A stretch of DNA of 64,000 nt from contig NZ_CP146373.1 of assembly GCF_037055325.1 (NCBI RefSeq), forward strand, positions 2,976,001-3,040,000, read 5' to 3'. The DNA is from Arachnia propionica. GTDB taxonomy: Bacteria; Actinomycetota; Actinomycetes; Propionibacteriales; Propionibacteriaceae. Below, in pieces: positions 16,909 to 25,413 of the stretch. The notes under the pieces were generated by a model. The model did no database searches. It saw nothing but the letters and a program-made list of their open reading frames with translations, and was not told where the DNA came from. Position 1 is the stretch's first letter, and every line of letters begins with the position of its first letter. Position numbers and translations under genes: made by a program.

Positions 16909-16938
16909 CTCGGGCAGATCACGGAAAGGAGGTGTCCC

Positions 16939-17049
16939 ATGAACCAGGATCTGACGTTTGAGATCGTCGCGCCGCAGTGCGGCAGCGCCTCCGTGGCGCA
17001 TCCAACCTGCTCGAACGCCCTCGTCGAAGACCTCTTCGGCGACGAGTGA
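16939..17049 (+). CDS. RiPP precursor peptide (TOMM-type)
   Basis: A 36-residue peptide with a strong ribosome-binding site (AAAGGAGG, 16925-16932). Residues 1-13 (MNQDLTFEIVAPQ) resemble a short leader with an F-x-x-x-A stretch. The probable core begins at Cys14 and runs CGSASVAHPTCSNA, holding two Cys, four Ser and one Thr that a YcaO cyclodehydratase could convert to azolines/azoles, plus one His. The last ten residues, ALVEDLFGDE, are acidic and free of Cys/Ser/Thr, so they may be a C-terminal follower or a removed tail. It is the first gene of the operon with YcaO and SagB-like enzymes. I know no identical precursor family. Confidence 0.8.
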   Translation: MNQDLTFEIVAPQCGSASVAHPTCSNALVEDLFGDE

Positions 17050-17115
17050 CCACGACGCGGTGAGGTGGGGGCTTCCCACCTCACCGCCCGGCTCTCAGGC
17101 ACCTAGGAGTACACC

Positions 17116-17829
17116 ATGCCGCCCTCCAGCACACTGATCGACACCACACTCGCCGACGGCGTCTGCCTGTTCCGCACCGGCGGCGGGTGGGCGCTACGCC
17201 GCCCGGACAGCCTCTTCGTCCGGCTGCACGGCGCGGCCGCCAGTGCGCTGGATCATGCCACCGAGATCGGAACCGATCCTGTGCTCGGCCCCGCCTTCGC
17301 CGAGGCCGGGTACCTTCATGAGGGTCCCGCCGCCAGCGTTCGCCCAAACCTGCGCCCCCACGGCCGGGGGGTGCTGCACGACATGGTCACCCCACTGCTC
17401 ACCGCCGCGTCCACCCAAAACGGCGAGGCCCCATCCCTCCCTTGCCTACTCCTCGACGCCCCGCCCATGGCCCCAACCGAGAACTACGCCCTGACCGCCT
17501 GGGCCGAGGGCAACCGCGTTTTCGTCAGTCCGTTCGCCCCCGCGGGAGAGGCCGAGCCCTGCCTCGTCACCGATGTCATCGCCCGGCGGATCGCCGCCTC
17601 CGCCACCCCCGGCCTGCTGCGGGACCGCCTCAGCGACCCCGGACGCCGCCCACCGCTGCGGCTGAGCACGCCCGCGGCGCTGCTCATCGCCCACCTCATC
17701 GCCCGCCAGGTGCACGACGTGCCCGCCAGCCGCAGGCGGCTATACTGCCTCGACATCGCGGCTGGCCAGTGGGAACAGCACATGGTCCATCCGGTGCCGC
17801 GCCTGGCGGATTCGGGTCCGCGCACGTGA
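17116..17829 (+). CDS. TOMM cyclodehydratase partner (RRE plus E1/ocin-ThiF-like)
   Basis: 237 residues. The first 80 look like a RiPP recognition element: a winged-helix pattern GGWALRRPDSLFVRLHGAAASALDHATEIG, then AFAEAGYLHE. The rest resembles the shortened ThiF/E1-like C-protein of azole clusters: VFVSPFAPAGEAEPCLVTDVIARRI, then AALLIAHLIARQVHDV, closing with LYCLDIAAGQWEQHMVHPVPR. No complete four-cysteine zinc site is visible. Its job would be to bind the precursor leader and present it to the YcaO enzyme. It lies 66 bases after the precursor gene, and its stop overlaps the next start (GTGA). The assignment rests on pattern and context, not on a clear domain hit. Confidence 0.65.
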   Translation: MPPSSTLIDTTLADGVCLFRTGGGWALRRPDSLFVRLHGAAASALDHATEIGTDPVLGPAFAEAGYLHEGPAASVRPNLRPHGRGVLHDMVTPLLTAASTQNGEAPSLPCLLLDAPPMAPTENYALTAWAEGNRVFVSPFAPAGEAEPCLVTDVIARRIAASATPGLLRDRLSDPGRRPPLRLSTPAALLIAHLIARQVHDVPASRRRLYCLDIAAGQWEQHMVHPVPRLADSGPRT

Positions 17830-19370
17830 ACACCATCCGGGTCACCACCAACGATGGGCTGAGCCTGCACACCGAGATCACGCTGCCCGAGCGTCTCCCC
17901 GCCCCCGCCGTGCTCATCCGCACTCCCTACGGCACCTCCGCCCACCGACAGGAGGCCACCGGCTGGGCCAAGCGAGGATATGCCGCCGTGGTCCAAGACG
18001 TGCGTGGGCGGTACCGCTCCGCCGGTTCCTGGGTGCCCTACACCCACGAAGGCGGGGACGGCGCGGCCACCATCGCCGCCGTCGCCGCCAGCGAGTGGTG
18101 CGACGGCCGAGTCGTGTGCCTGGGCTCCTCCTACAGCGCCCACTGCGCGCTGGTCGCGGCCGCCGCCAGCCCCGGCCCGGTGGCTGCCATCGTGGTGGCC
18201 GTTCCCGCCCTGTCGCCGCGCCGGGTGGCCCGCGACCGCAACGGGGCTCCCCGCTTCTACGGTCACTCCTGGTGGTGGTTCCAGCACGGGCAGGGACGCA
18301 CATCCTCGTCCTGTCCCATCCACGACGCCTCGCCGGACGAACCAGGAGCGCTGAGCATCCTCCCGGCGATCGGCCTGCCCAGCGCGGCCGGGGTGGCAGC
18401 CGCGGGCTGGAGCTTGCCCTGGCTGCGCGATGGGCTGCCCGATTCCTCCCCCACCCCCCTCGACGCTCCGCCGCCCACGGGGAGCCCGCCAGCCCCGCTC
18501 CTGGTGCTCGCCGGGCTGCACGACGTGTTCCGCGACGACGCCCTCGACCTCGCCGACGGCTGGCCGGTGCGGGCCGACGTGGTGGTCGGCGCCTGGCAGC
18601 ACGACCTCGGCCTGGTGCACCGCAACGGCGACGCGGCGCTGCGGCGCCATCAGGCCCACCGCATCAAACCTGGGGTATTCATCGCCGACTGGCTGGAGCG
18701 GACGCTCCGCGATCCCGACGCCACCACACCCGGCAGCAGGCACTTCGCCCTGGAGGGAACCGGGATCTGGGCGCGTCCGGCCCCGGCCCGGCCCCAGCTG
18801 TCCTGCCCGTTGTCGGCGGCCCGGACCCGGTTCGTCGCCGATCCGTGTCACCCGCACCCGTCCGCCCTGGGACCGGTGGATGTGCGCGACATCTCCCGCA
18901 GGGAGGACCTGGCCCGCTTCGTCTCGGACCCGGTGCGCATCGCCACGGACGTGGTGGGACGCATGGTCGTGCGGCTGTCCGGGCTGGCGGCGCACACCCT
19001 CGATGGAGAAGCGGTCCGTGGTCCGCTGGACTGGTGCGTCCGCGTCGCGCTGCGTCCGGCCCCGGCCGACCGCGGCCACACCGGGGCCGGTCTGCTCCAG
19101 CTGGGCCACGCACTCGTGCGCACCCCGGACTCCCGCGCCCGGGTCGAGTTGCCGCTGGTCGCGCGGCGCCTGCACCCCGGTGCGCGGATCGAGGTGCACG
19201 TCTCGGCCCACCAGTTTCCCCTCTACGCCCGCGACCCCCAGGACGGCACCGAGCCCCTCACCGCCACCCGTCTGCGGCCCGCGCGGCGCCAGGTGCTTCG
19301 GGCAAATGTCGAACTGCCCCTGGCGGAGCTGGCGCCCGACCCCACCGAACCCAAGGAGGCGCTTCGATGA
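17826..19370 (+). CDS. S15/CocE-NonD family hydrolase in RiPP operon
   Basis: 514 residues from GTG 17826, overlapping the previous stop; the frame is open further upstream but only as a shadow. The alpha/beta-hydrolase core includes LPAPAVLIRTPYGTSA, the oxyanion/strand region GYAAVVQDVRGRYRSAG, the nucleophile elbow CLGSSYSAHC (Ser), VLAGLHDVFRDDALDLADG (Asp) and VVGAWQHDLGL (His). The C-terminal 200 residues form the jelly-roll domain of X-Pro dipeptidyl-peptidase/CocE proteins. No signal peptide, so cytoplasmic. Within the operon it is the best candidate for trimming or releasing the modified peptide; the predicted core contains a proline (HPTC), which could suit an X-Pro-type enzyme. Its stop overlaps the YcaO start (ATGA). 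Confidence 0.85.
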   Translation: MNTIRVTTNDGLSLHTEITLPERLPAPAVLIRTPYGTSAHRQEATGWAKRGYAAVVQDVRGRYRSAGSWVPYTHEGGDGAATIAAVAASEWCDGRVVCLGSSYSAHCALVAAAASPGPVAAIVVAVPALSPRRVARDRNGAPRFYGHSWWWFQHGQGRTSSSCPIHDASPDEPGALSILPAIGLPSAAGVAAAGWSLPWLRDGLPDSSPTPLDAPPPTGSPPAPLLVLAGLHDVFRDDALDLADGWPVRADVVVGAWQHDLGLVHRNGDAALRRHQAHRIKPGVFIADWLERTLRDPDATTPGSRHFALEGTGIWARPAPARPQLSCPLSAARTRFVADPCHPHPSALGPVDVRDISRREDLARFVSDPVRIATDVVGRMVVRLSGLAAHTLDGEAVRGPLDWCVRVALRPAPADRGHTGAGLLQLGHALVRTPDSRARVELPLVARRLHPGARIEVHVSAHQFPLYARDPQDGTEPLTATRLRPARRQVLRANVELPLAELAPDPTEPKEALR

Positions 19371-20737
19371 CCCCCAGCCTGCGCTACCCGTTCGCCTCCG
19401 ATGAGCGACCCCAGCCAGACCTCGGCGCCGCACTCGACCCGCTGTGCGGCATCATCACGGCGCTGCGTTCCCCCGATATCCCTGGCGGGGCACCGGAGGA
19501 TTTCCTCTGCGTCGTCGCCGAGGTCGCCGACACCCGCCGCTACGGCGGCTGGTACGCCGACCGGATCGCCGCCGGGACGGCCTTCGGCGACCCGGGCCGG
19601 GCCCGCAACGCCGCGATCGGGGAGGCCTTCGAACGCTACTGCGGCAACTTCCTGCCCCCGCTCACCGCCCCCACCAGCCACGCGGCCCTCGTCTCCCGAG
19701 GCAAGGCCGCGCTCGGCCCGGACGACCTGCCGAGGTGGTCGGACGAGCAGCTCAGCAGGCCAGGTTTCGCCTACCGCGAGTTCACCGGCGACACCGAGGT
19801 CGAGTGGGTCGCGGGCGTGGGCGCCAACGGCGCCGAAACCTGGGCGCCCGCGTCCTGGGTCTACCTCAACTATCATCACGGGCCCCGCCGTCAACTGCCC
19901 CGGATCAACCACCTGAACTATTCGGGGATCGCGACCGGCAGCTCCCCCGCCGATGCGGCGCGGCGCGCGCTCGCCGAACTGGTCGAACGGGATGCCATGG
20001 TCACCTGGTGGTACTCGGGCGCCGGGGCCGTCGGGCTGGACCAGGAGACGATTCCCGGTTTCAGGCAGCGGTGGCAGGGCGGCCCTCTCCTCGTCGATCT
20101 CGTCGTCGTGCCGACCGACCTTCCCCTCATCGTGGTCGGGGCCTACGTGTTCGACGAACGCACCGGGGTGCCCGCGTCGGGTTTCGCTGCGGCCCCGGAC
20201 GCCGCCAGCGCGGCCGAGAAGGCCAGCCAGGAGGCGCTCCAGGTCTGGATCGCCTCGTCCGGGCTGCTGCGCCCCGACGGGTCCAGCTGGCGGGCGATCG
20301 CCGAGGGCATCCTGGCCCGCCGGGTCTACTTCCCCTATCGGGAGAACCGGGCCTACCTCGACGACGCCGGTGACGGCTTCCGCCACGTGAAGGACCTCGC
20401 GTCCCAGACCCAGCTCTGGCTCGACCCGCGGATGCTGGCCCACGCCCACCGGTTCACCTCCCCCACGGCCATGGTCTCGGCGGACGAACTGGGCACCGGG
20501 AGCATCGACGAGGTGGTCGCGGCCCTCACCGGGCGAGGCCACCCGCCGGTCGCCTTCGACCTGACCACGCCCGATGTGGCCGAGATCGGCGCCGCGACCG
20601 TGCGGGTGCTGGCCCCCGGCCTGCAACCGAACGCCCCCGCCGGATACCAGTACCTCGGCACCGCCCGCCTGCACCAGCGCAAACAGGACCTGGCCCCCGG
20701 CGCCACCCCGGTCCTGGCCCCACCCCCACACAACTAG
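19367..20737 (+). CDS. YcaO-domain cyclodehydratase
   Basis: 456 residues from ATG 19367, preceded by AAGGAGG (19353-19359). YcaO ATP-binding signatures are present: RARNAAIGEAFERYCGNF near residue 85, SGIATGSSPADAARRALAELVERDAM (the ALxExxERD block) near 205, and AAEKASQEALQVW later. The C-terminus is proline-rich (VLAPPPHN), reminiscent of the PxPxP tail needed for azoline formation. The enzyme uses ATP to activate the amide backbone so that Cys/Ser/Thr side chains cyclise to thiazolines or oxazolines. No TfuA homologue is adjacent, which argues against thioamidation. Operon neighbours are the RRE/E1-like partner and the dehydrogenase that would oxidise azolines to azoles. Confidence 0.92.
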   Translation: MTPSLRYPFASDERPQPDLGAALDPLCGIITALRSPDIPGGAPEDFLCVVAEVADTRRYGGWYADRIAAGTAFGDPGRARNAAIGEAFERYCGNFLPPLTAPTSHAALVSRGKAALGPDDLPRWSDEQLSRPGFAYREFTGDTEVEWVAGVGANGAETWAPASWVYLNYHHGPRRQLPRINHLNYSGIATGSSPADAARRALAELVERDAMVTWWYSGAGAVGLDQETIPGFRQRWQGGPLLVDLVVVPTDLPLIVVGAYVFDERTGVPASGFAAAPDAASAAEKASQEALQVWIASSGLLRPDGSSWRAIAEGILARRVYFPYRENRAYLDDAGDGFRHVKDLASQTQLWLDPRMLAHAHRFTSPTAMVSADELGTGSIDEVVAALTGRGHPPVAFDLTTPDVAEIGAATVRVLAPGLQPNAPAGYQYLGTARLHQRKQDLAPGATPVLAPPPHN

Positions 20738-20748
20738 GGAAAGACGAG

Positions 20749-21858
20749 ATGCCGCACACCACCGACGCCTTGGAGCGCGCCGACCTGCTGGCGGGCCTGA
20801 ACCCGCTGCCGCTCCCCCACGCCCTGCTCGACGTCCTGCGGGCGGGGCTCGGCAGCGACCCGGACCGCCCCGACGCCCGCCTGCGCAGGGTGCCGTCGGC
20901 GGGTGCCCTGCACCCGGTGCAGGTCTACCTCGACCAGCACCGGGACGGGCGGGCCGAGACCGTGCGCTGGTATCCCCACGGCGGGCTGGTTCCGCTGTCG
21001 ACCCGCCAGGCCACGCCCCCCGAACGGGTCGACATCGTCCTGGTTGCCGCCCCGGCCCGCACCATCGCCAAGTACGGTGACCGCGCTCTGACCCCCGTGG
21101 TACTGGACACCGGTTACGCCTTCAGCGCGCTGCTGCACGCCGCGGCCGCCCACGGTCTCGAGTTGTCCCCAGCCCCCGGCTTCCGGGCCCCGGACGACGG
21201 CGGTGCCGCGCTGGCAGCGCTCCGCGTCGGCGCTCCGGCCCACCAGCCGTTCCCCTCCGGTCGTCCCGAACCGGCCGGGGCACGGCCCGGTGGCCTCGTC
21301 GAGGCGGCGCTGCACGAGCTGGCGCGGCACCCGATCACCTCTCCGCTGCCGACCTCCGAGGTGTCCCGCGAGGCCATCGCCACCCGGCGCAGCGCCCCGC
21401 TGGAGAAGCTGGCTTCCGGCTTCGACCTAGGTGCCACCCTGTCCTTCTTCCAGGACGGGCTGCCGCGGCAGTTTCATTCCGGGGTCACGGCCCACGTCGC
21501 CACCGCGAAGGGGGTGTTCACGTGGTGCGAGGGCCACTGGAAACGGGTGAGCCATCGCGACGAACGCCCCGGGCTCGCCGCACGCGCTGCCCATCAGCGG
21601 CAGCTGGCCGACGTCGCTGCGCTGGTTCTCTTCACCGCACCCCCGGCCGCCGGGCTGGGCGGTGCAAACTATCTGGCCTCCCGCTTCGCCATCGCCCACG
21701 CGGGCTATTCGCTGTGCGTCCGCGCGGCCGGGTGGGGCCTGGGAGCCCGCCCGATCGGGGGGTGGAGCGGCCCGCCCGCCCCGGGAACCTGGGACGGCGG
21801 CGAGGCGATCGTCCACGCCGTCGCCCTCGGTGAGACAGGGACGGAGCCTGCCCGATGA
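20749..21858 (+). CDS. SagB-type azoline dehydrogenase (nitroreductase fold)
   Basis: 369 residues. The FMN-dependent SagB/McbC signature is visible in LRRVPSAGALHPVQVYLDQH near residue 45. VLDTGYAFSALLHAAAAHGLELSPAPGF matches the family helix region, and there is a second nitroreductase-like half (ISRFAIAHAGYSLCVRAAGWGLGARPIGGW). It would oxidise azolines from the YcaO reaction to thiazoles/oxazoles with FMN. It follows the YcaO gene after 11 bases with a GGGAAAG ribosome-binding site and overlaps the first ABC exporter by four bases. Two nitroreductase-like halves in one chain fit a ThcOx-like architecture. Assignment as dehydrogenase is strong given context. Confidence 0.85.
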   Translation: MPHTTDALERADLLAGLNPLPLPHALLDVLRAGLGSDPDRPDARLRRVPSAGALHPVQVYLDQHRDGRAETVRWYPHGGLVPLSTRQATPPERVDIVLVAAPARTIAKYGDRALTPVVLDTGYAFSALLHAAAAHGLELSPAPGFRAPDDGGAALAALRVGAPAHQPFPSGRPEPAGARPGGLVEAALHELARHPITSPLPTSEVSREAIATRRSAPLEKLASGFDLGATLSFFQDGLPRQFHSGVTAHVATAKGVFTWCEGHWKRVSHRDERPGLAARAAHQRQLADVAALVLFTAPPAAGLGGANYLASRFAIAHAGYSLCVRAAGWGLGARPIGGWSGPPAPGTWDGGEAIVHAVALGETGTEPAR

Positions 21859-23615
21859 TCCCTCGCCGCCTGCTGGTGCTGACCCTGCGGGTCAAGTGGC
21901 ACGTCCTGGCGTCCATCGTGGCGATCCTGGCCGTCACCTCGACCTACCTGGCCACGGCCCTGGCGACCGCGACCGCCCTCGGCGCCCTCACCAGGGGCGA
22001 GGCGTCCGAGACCCTGGCGTGGATCGCCATCGTGGCCGCGACCGTGCTGGCCCGGGCCGTGCTGATCCCCTTCCGCACCGCGATCACCACGTCCGCGGGA
22101 CTGGCGGTGCGTCGCATCCTGCGGGACGACCTGCTGCACCACGTCATGGCCCTCGGGCCGGAGTGGGCCTCGAAGAGCCGCCTCGGGGCGGCCCAGGCCA
22201 CCATCGTGGAGGGCGTGGACGGGCTGGACCCCTATTACAGCGAGTACCTGCCGCAGCTGGCGGTCACCGTGACCCTGCCCGCCGGGATCGTCGCCGGCGT
22301 CTGGCTGCTCCACCCGCCCTCGGCCGTCTTCCTCGCCTGCTGCCTGCTGGTGACCCTGATCGTCCCCCGGTTCAAGGACGCGGCGATGCTGCGCCAGGGC
22401 AGCGAACGGTGGCGCGCCTACGTCGAACTCAGCGCGGACTACCTGGAGGCCATGCGGGGCATCCCGACACTGCGCACCTTCGGAGCCGCCGAACGCCGCC
22501 GGGACCTGCTGGAGACCCGCAGCACCGGGGTTTACCGGGCCACGATGCGTCCGCTGCGCACCTCGTTGCTGGAGAACGGGATCACGGTCGGGTTCACGCT
22601 CTTCGGCACCTTCGGCGCGGTCTTCCTGGCCACGCTCGCCGCGACCCGCGCCCAACTGCCCGGCACCCACGTCCTGTACGTGCTGATGCTCTCGGTGGAG
22701 TGTTTCCGTCCGGTGCGGGACCTGGCGAAGGCCTGGCACGCGGGTTACCTGGGGCTCACCGCCTCCGACGGGGTGGACGCGATCCTGCGCGCGAGGCCGG
22801 CGGTCGCCGACACCGGCACCGGGACGCTCGCCCTCGGCGGGGCCGCCGAGGTGTCGGTGCACGAGGTCGCCTACACCTATCCCGCGGCCGCCCGGCCCGC
22901 GCTCGACCAGGTGTCGGCGCGGATCCCGGCCGGGCAGCTGACCGCCGTCGTCGGGGCATCCGGCGCGGGCAAATCGACCTTCGCCGCGCTGATCTCGCGT
23001 CGCCTCGACCCGGATTCGGGACGGGTCGAGATCGGCAGCACCGACCTGCGCCGGCTGAGCCTGGCATCCCTGCGGGCGAACCTGGCCGTGGTCGGGCAGC
23101 GCACCCGGCTGTTCCACGACACGGTCGCGGCCAATGTCCGTCTCGGCGCCCCCGAAGCCACCGACGACGAGGTCCGTGCGGCGCTGGCCGAGGCCGACGC
23201 GCTCGGTTTCGTGGAGGAGCTGCCCGAGGGCATCCACACCATGTTGTCGGAGGACGCCACGACGCTGTCCGGCGGTCAGCGGCAGCGCCTCGCCCTCGCC
23301 CGGGCGCTGATCCGCCGCACCCCGGTGCTGCTGCTGGACGAGCCGACCTCGAACGTCGACCGGCACTCCGACGCCCACATCATGGGCACCCTGAGGTCGC
23401 TGACGCCCCGCCACACGATCGTCGTCATCGCCCACCGCCTGGAGAGCATCATGTCGGCCGACCAGGTGATCGTCTTCGACTCCGGCCGGATCGTGGAGCA
23501 GGGCGAGCCCGGGGCGCTCGTCTCCTCCGGTGGGGCCCTGGCGGCCCTGCTGCGGGACGAACGCACCCGCCGGAGGCCGGCTGCCGAACCCCAGGAGGTG
23601 TCTCGTGCGTGGTGA
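21855..23615 (+). CDS. ABC exporter half-transporter 1 (CydD-like)
   Basis: 586 residues: a six-helix membrane domain (about 1-320) fused to a nucleotide-binding domain. Walker A GASGAGKST near 375, Q-loop around VVGQRTRLF, signature LSGGQRQRLALARAL, Walker B VLLLDEPTSNVD and switch VVIAHRLES are all intact. The membrane domain keeps the CydD-like PRFKDAAMLRQGSERW and FGAAERRRDLLETRS segments. It pairs with the next gene as a heterodimer. In this operon the pair most likely exports the mature RiPP; thiol export, as by true CydDC, is less likely since no cytochrome bd genes are near. Start overlaps the dehydrogenase stop. Confidence 0.9.
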   Translation: MIPRRLLVLTLRVKWHVLASIVAILAVTSTYLATALATATALGALTRGEASETLAWIAIVAATVLARAVLIPFRTAITTSAGLAVRRILRDDLLHHVMALGPEWASKSRLGAAQATIVEGVDGLDPYYSEYLPQLAVTVTLPAGIVAGVWLLHPPSAVFLACCLLVTLIVPRFKDAAMLRQGSERWRAYVELSADYLEAMRGIPTLRTFGAAERRRDLLETRSTGVYRATMRPLRTSLLENGITVGFTLFGTFGAVFLATLAATRAQLPGTHVLYVLMLSVECFRPVRDLAKAWHAGYLGLTASDGVDAILRARPAVADTGTGTLALGGAAEVSVHEVAYTYPAAARPALDQVSARIPAGQLTAVVGASGAGKSTFAALISRRLDPDSGRVEIGSTDLRRLSLASLRANLAVVGQRTRLFHDTVAANVRLGAPEATDDEVRAALAEADALGFVEELPEGIHTMLSEDATTLSGGQRQRLALARALIRRTPVLLLDEPTSNVDRHSDAHIMGTLRSLTPRHTIVVIAHRLESIMSADQVIVFDSGRIVEQGEPGALVSSGGALAALLRDERTRRRPAAEPQEVSRAW

Positions 23616-25413
23616 TCTCGCCAGCGACGTCACGGCCCTGAGGCGGCTCTGGCCCGCCATCCGGGCCTACCGCGGCCGTTTCGTCCAGACCGTGCTGGCC
23701 AGCCTGGCGGTCCAGGTCGGCACGGTCGGCGCGGCCGTCGCCTCCGCCTGGCTCGCGGGTCTCGCCCTCGTCACGCTGGATCCGGGCTGGCCCACCGGAG
23801 GAGACGCGGTCCTCAGCGGGCTGGCGCTGCTGCTCGTGGCCGCCGCGGCGGCGGGCACCTGGGCCGAGATGTATGTCGCCCACGACCTGGCCTACCTCGT
23901 GCTGGCGGCCTTCCGCGTCCGGCTGTTCGACCGGTTGCGGCGCACCCAGCCGTCGAGGTCGGATCCCCGGCGCAGCGGGGACCTGTCGGCCACGGCCATG
24001 TCCGACGTGGAGAGCCTGGAGTGGATCTACGCCCACGTGTTCGCCCAGGTCGGGACGGCGGCCGTCACGATCCTCGGCGGCACCGTCGCGCTGGCCCTCA
24101 TCGATCCGGTGGTGCTGGCGGTGCTGGTCCCGGCCACGGTGCTGCTGCTGTCGGTGCCGTGGTGGTTCGCCAGGCGGGCCACCGCGCACGGCGCCGAGTT
24201 GCGTCGCGCCAGCGCCAGCTACACCTCCGACATCATCGACACGGTGCAGGGGCTTTCCGAGATCGCCGAGGCCGGGGCGATGCCGCGCCGCCGGGCCCAG
24301 CTGGACGCGTCCTGGCAGCGGGTGGAACGGGCCGGGGTGCGCAACGCGCTGCGCGGGTCGGTGGAGGCCGCCTCCGGTGACCTGCTGGTGAGCCTGGCCG
24401 CGATCGGCGCCCTGTTCATCGTGTCCCTGCACGTCCACGCCGGGCAGATCCCCGTCTCGTCCGCCCCCATCGTGGTGGCGCTGATCGGGGCGGTGCTGGC
24501 CCCGACGGCCACGGTCGCGTCCACGCTGAAGGAGCTGGGCGGTCTGCGGGCCGCGGCATCCCGCCTGTTCGGGCTGCTGGACGCCCCGGATGCGACCGAA
24601 CCGGCGGCCCACCCGGTCTCCCCGCAACCGACCGACGAGGTGTTGCGGATCTCGTCGCTGTGGTTCGGCTACGACCCCGGACGTCCGGTGCTGCGCGAGC
24701 TCGATTTCGCTCTCCGCCGCGGCGAGGTGGTCGCGGTCGTCGGCGCCTCCGGGGCGGGCAAGAGCACCCTCATCAACCTGATCCGCCGGTTCTGGGACCC
24801 CGACCAGGGAAGCATCAGGATGCTAGGCACCGACATCCGCGACCTCGCCGACGCCGACCTGCGGCGCCACACCGCGATCGTGGAACAGGACGTGCGGGTC
24901 TTCGCCGGGTCGCTGCGCGACAACCTCACCCTGGGCCGGCCCGGGGCGGCTCCGGAGGTCATCGCCACGGCCGTCGAGGACGCCCAGCTCGGCGCCCTGG
25001 TCGCGGGACTACCGGCCGGGCTGGATTCCCCCGTCGGGGAGCGCGGGACCGGGCTGTCCGGCGGCGAGGCGGCCCGGCTGGCCCTGGCTCGCGCGCTGGT
25101 CATGGAACCCGACCTCTTGGTGCTGGACGAGGCCACCGCCAACCTGGACGCGAGCATCGAACTCGAACTGCACCGGGCGCTGACCCGCACCGCTGCCGGG
25201 CGGGCCACCCTGATCGTGGCCCACCGCCGCTCCACCGTGGAACGCGCCGACCGGGTAATCGTGCTAGAGGACGGCCGGATCATCGCCGACACCACGCCCG
25301 ATGGGCTCGCGGCCTCCGGCACCTGGTGGAACGCCCTGCCCGGCCAGGCCAAACAGGCGCGCCCGGGCGAGGACGAGATGCTAGGTGGCGGCGAACTGGG
25401 GCGTAGCCGTTAG
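23605..25413 (+). CDS. ABC exporter half-transporter 2 (CydC-like)
   Basis: 602 residues from GTG 23605, with AGGAGG at 23593-23598 inside the end of the partner gene (11-base overlap). N-terminal membrane domain then nucleotide-binding domain: Walker A GASGAGKST, signature LSGGEAARLALARAL (SGGEA instead of SGGQR), Walker B LLVLDEATANLD and switch LIVAHRRST. All catalytic motifs are conserved in both halves, so both sites may hydrolyse ATP. It is the last gene of the RiPP operon. Its 3' end overlaps the convergent uptake operon by four bases (25410-25413), leaving no room for a bidirectional terminator. Confidence 0.9.
   Translation: MRGDLASDVTALRRLWPAIRAYRGRFVQTVLASLAVQVGTVGAAVASAWLAGLALVTLDPGWPTGGDAVLSGLALLLVAAAAAGTWAEMYVAHDLAYLVLAAFRVRLFDRLRRTQPSRSDPRRSGDLSATAMSDVESLEWIYAHVFAQVGTAAVTILGGTVALALIDPVVLAVLVPATVLLLSVPWWFARRATAHGAELRRASASYTSDIIDTVQGLSEIAEAGAMPRRRAQLDASWQRVERAGVRNALRGSVEAASGDLLVSLAAIGALFIVSLHVHAGQIPVSSAPIVVALIGAVLAPTATVASTLKELGGLRAAASRLFGLLDAPDATEPAAHPVSPQPTDEVLRISSLWFGYDPGRPVLRELDFALRRGEVVAVVGASGAGKSTLINLIRRFWDPDQGSIRMLGTDIRDLADADLRRHTAIVEQDVRVFAGSLRDNLTLGRPGAAPEVIATAVEDAQLGALVAGLPAGLDSPVGERGTGLSGGEAARLALARALVMEPDLLVLDEATANLDASIELELHRALTRTAAGRATLIVAHRRSTVERADRVIVLEDGRIIADTTPDGLAASGTWWNALPGQAKQARPGEDEMLGGGELGRSR

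Noticed and set aside
18095-20737. A very long frame spanning the hydrolase and YcaO genes, suggesting a fusion protein.
   Set aside because: Upstream of 19367 the frame is a GC-rich shadow of the hydrolase coding frame. The YcaO gene has its own AAGGAGG and ATG overlapping the hydrolase stop.
21855-25413. Naming the two exporters cydD and cydC.
   Set aside because: The sequences resemble CydDC in the membrane domain, but there are no cytochrome bd genes nearby and they are coupled to RiPP genes, so the functional name would mislead.
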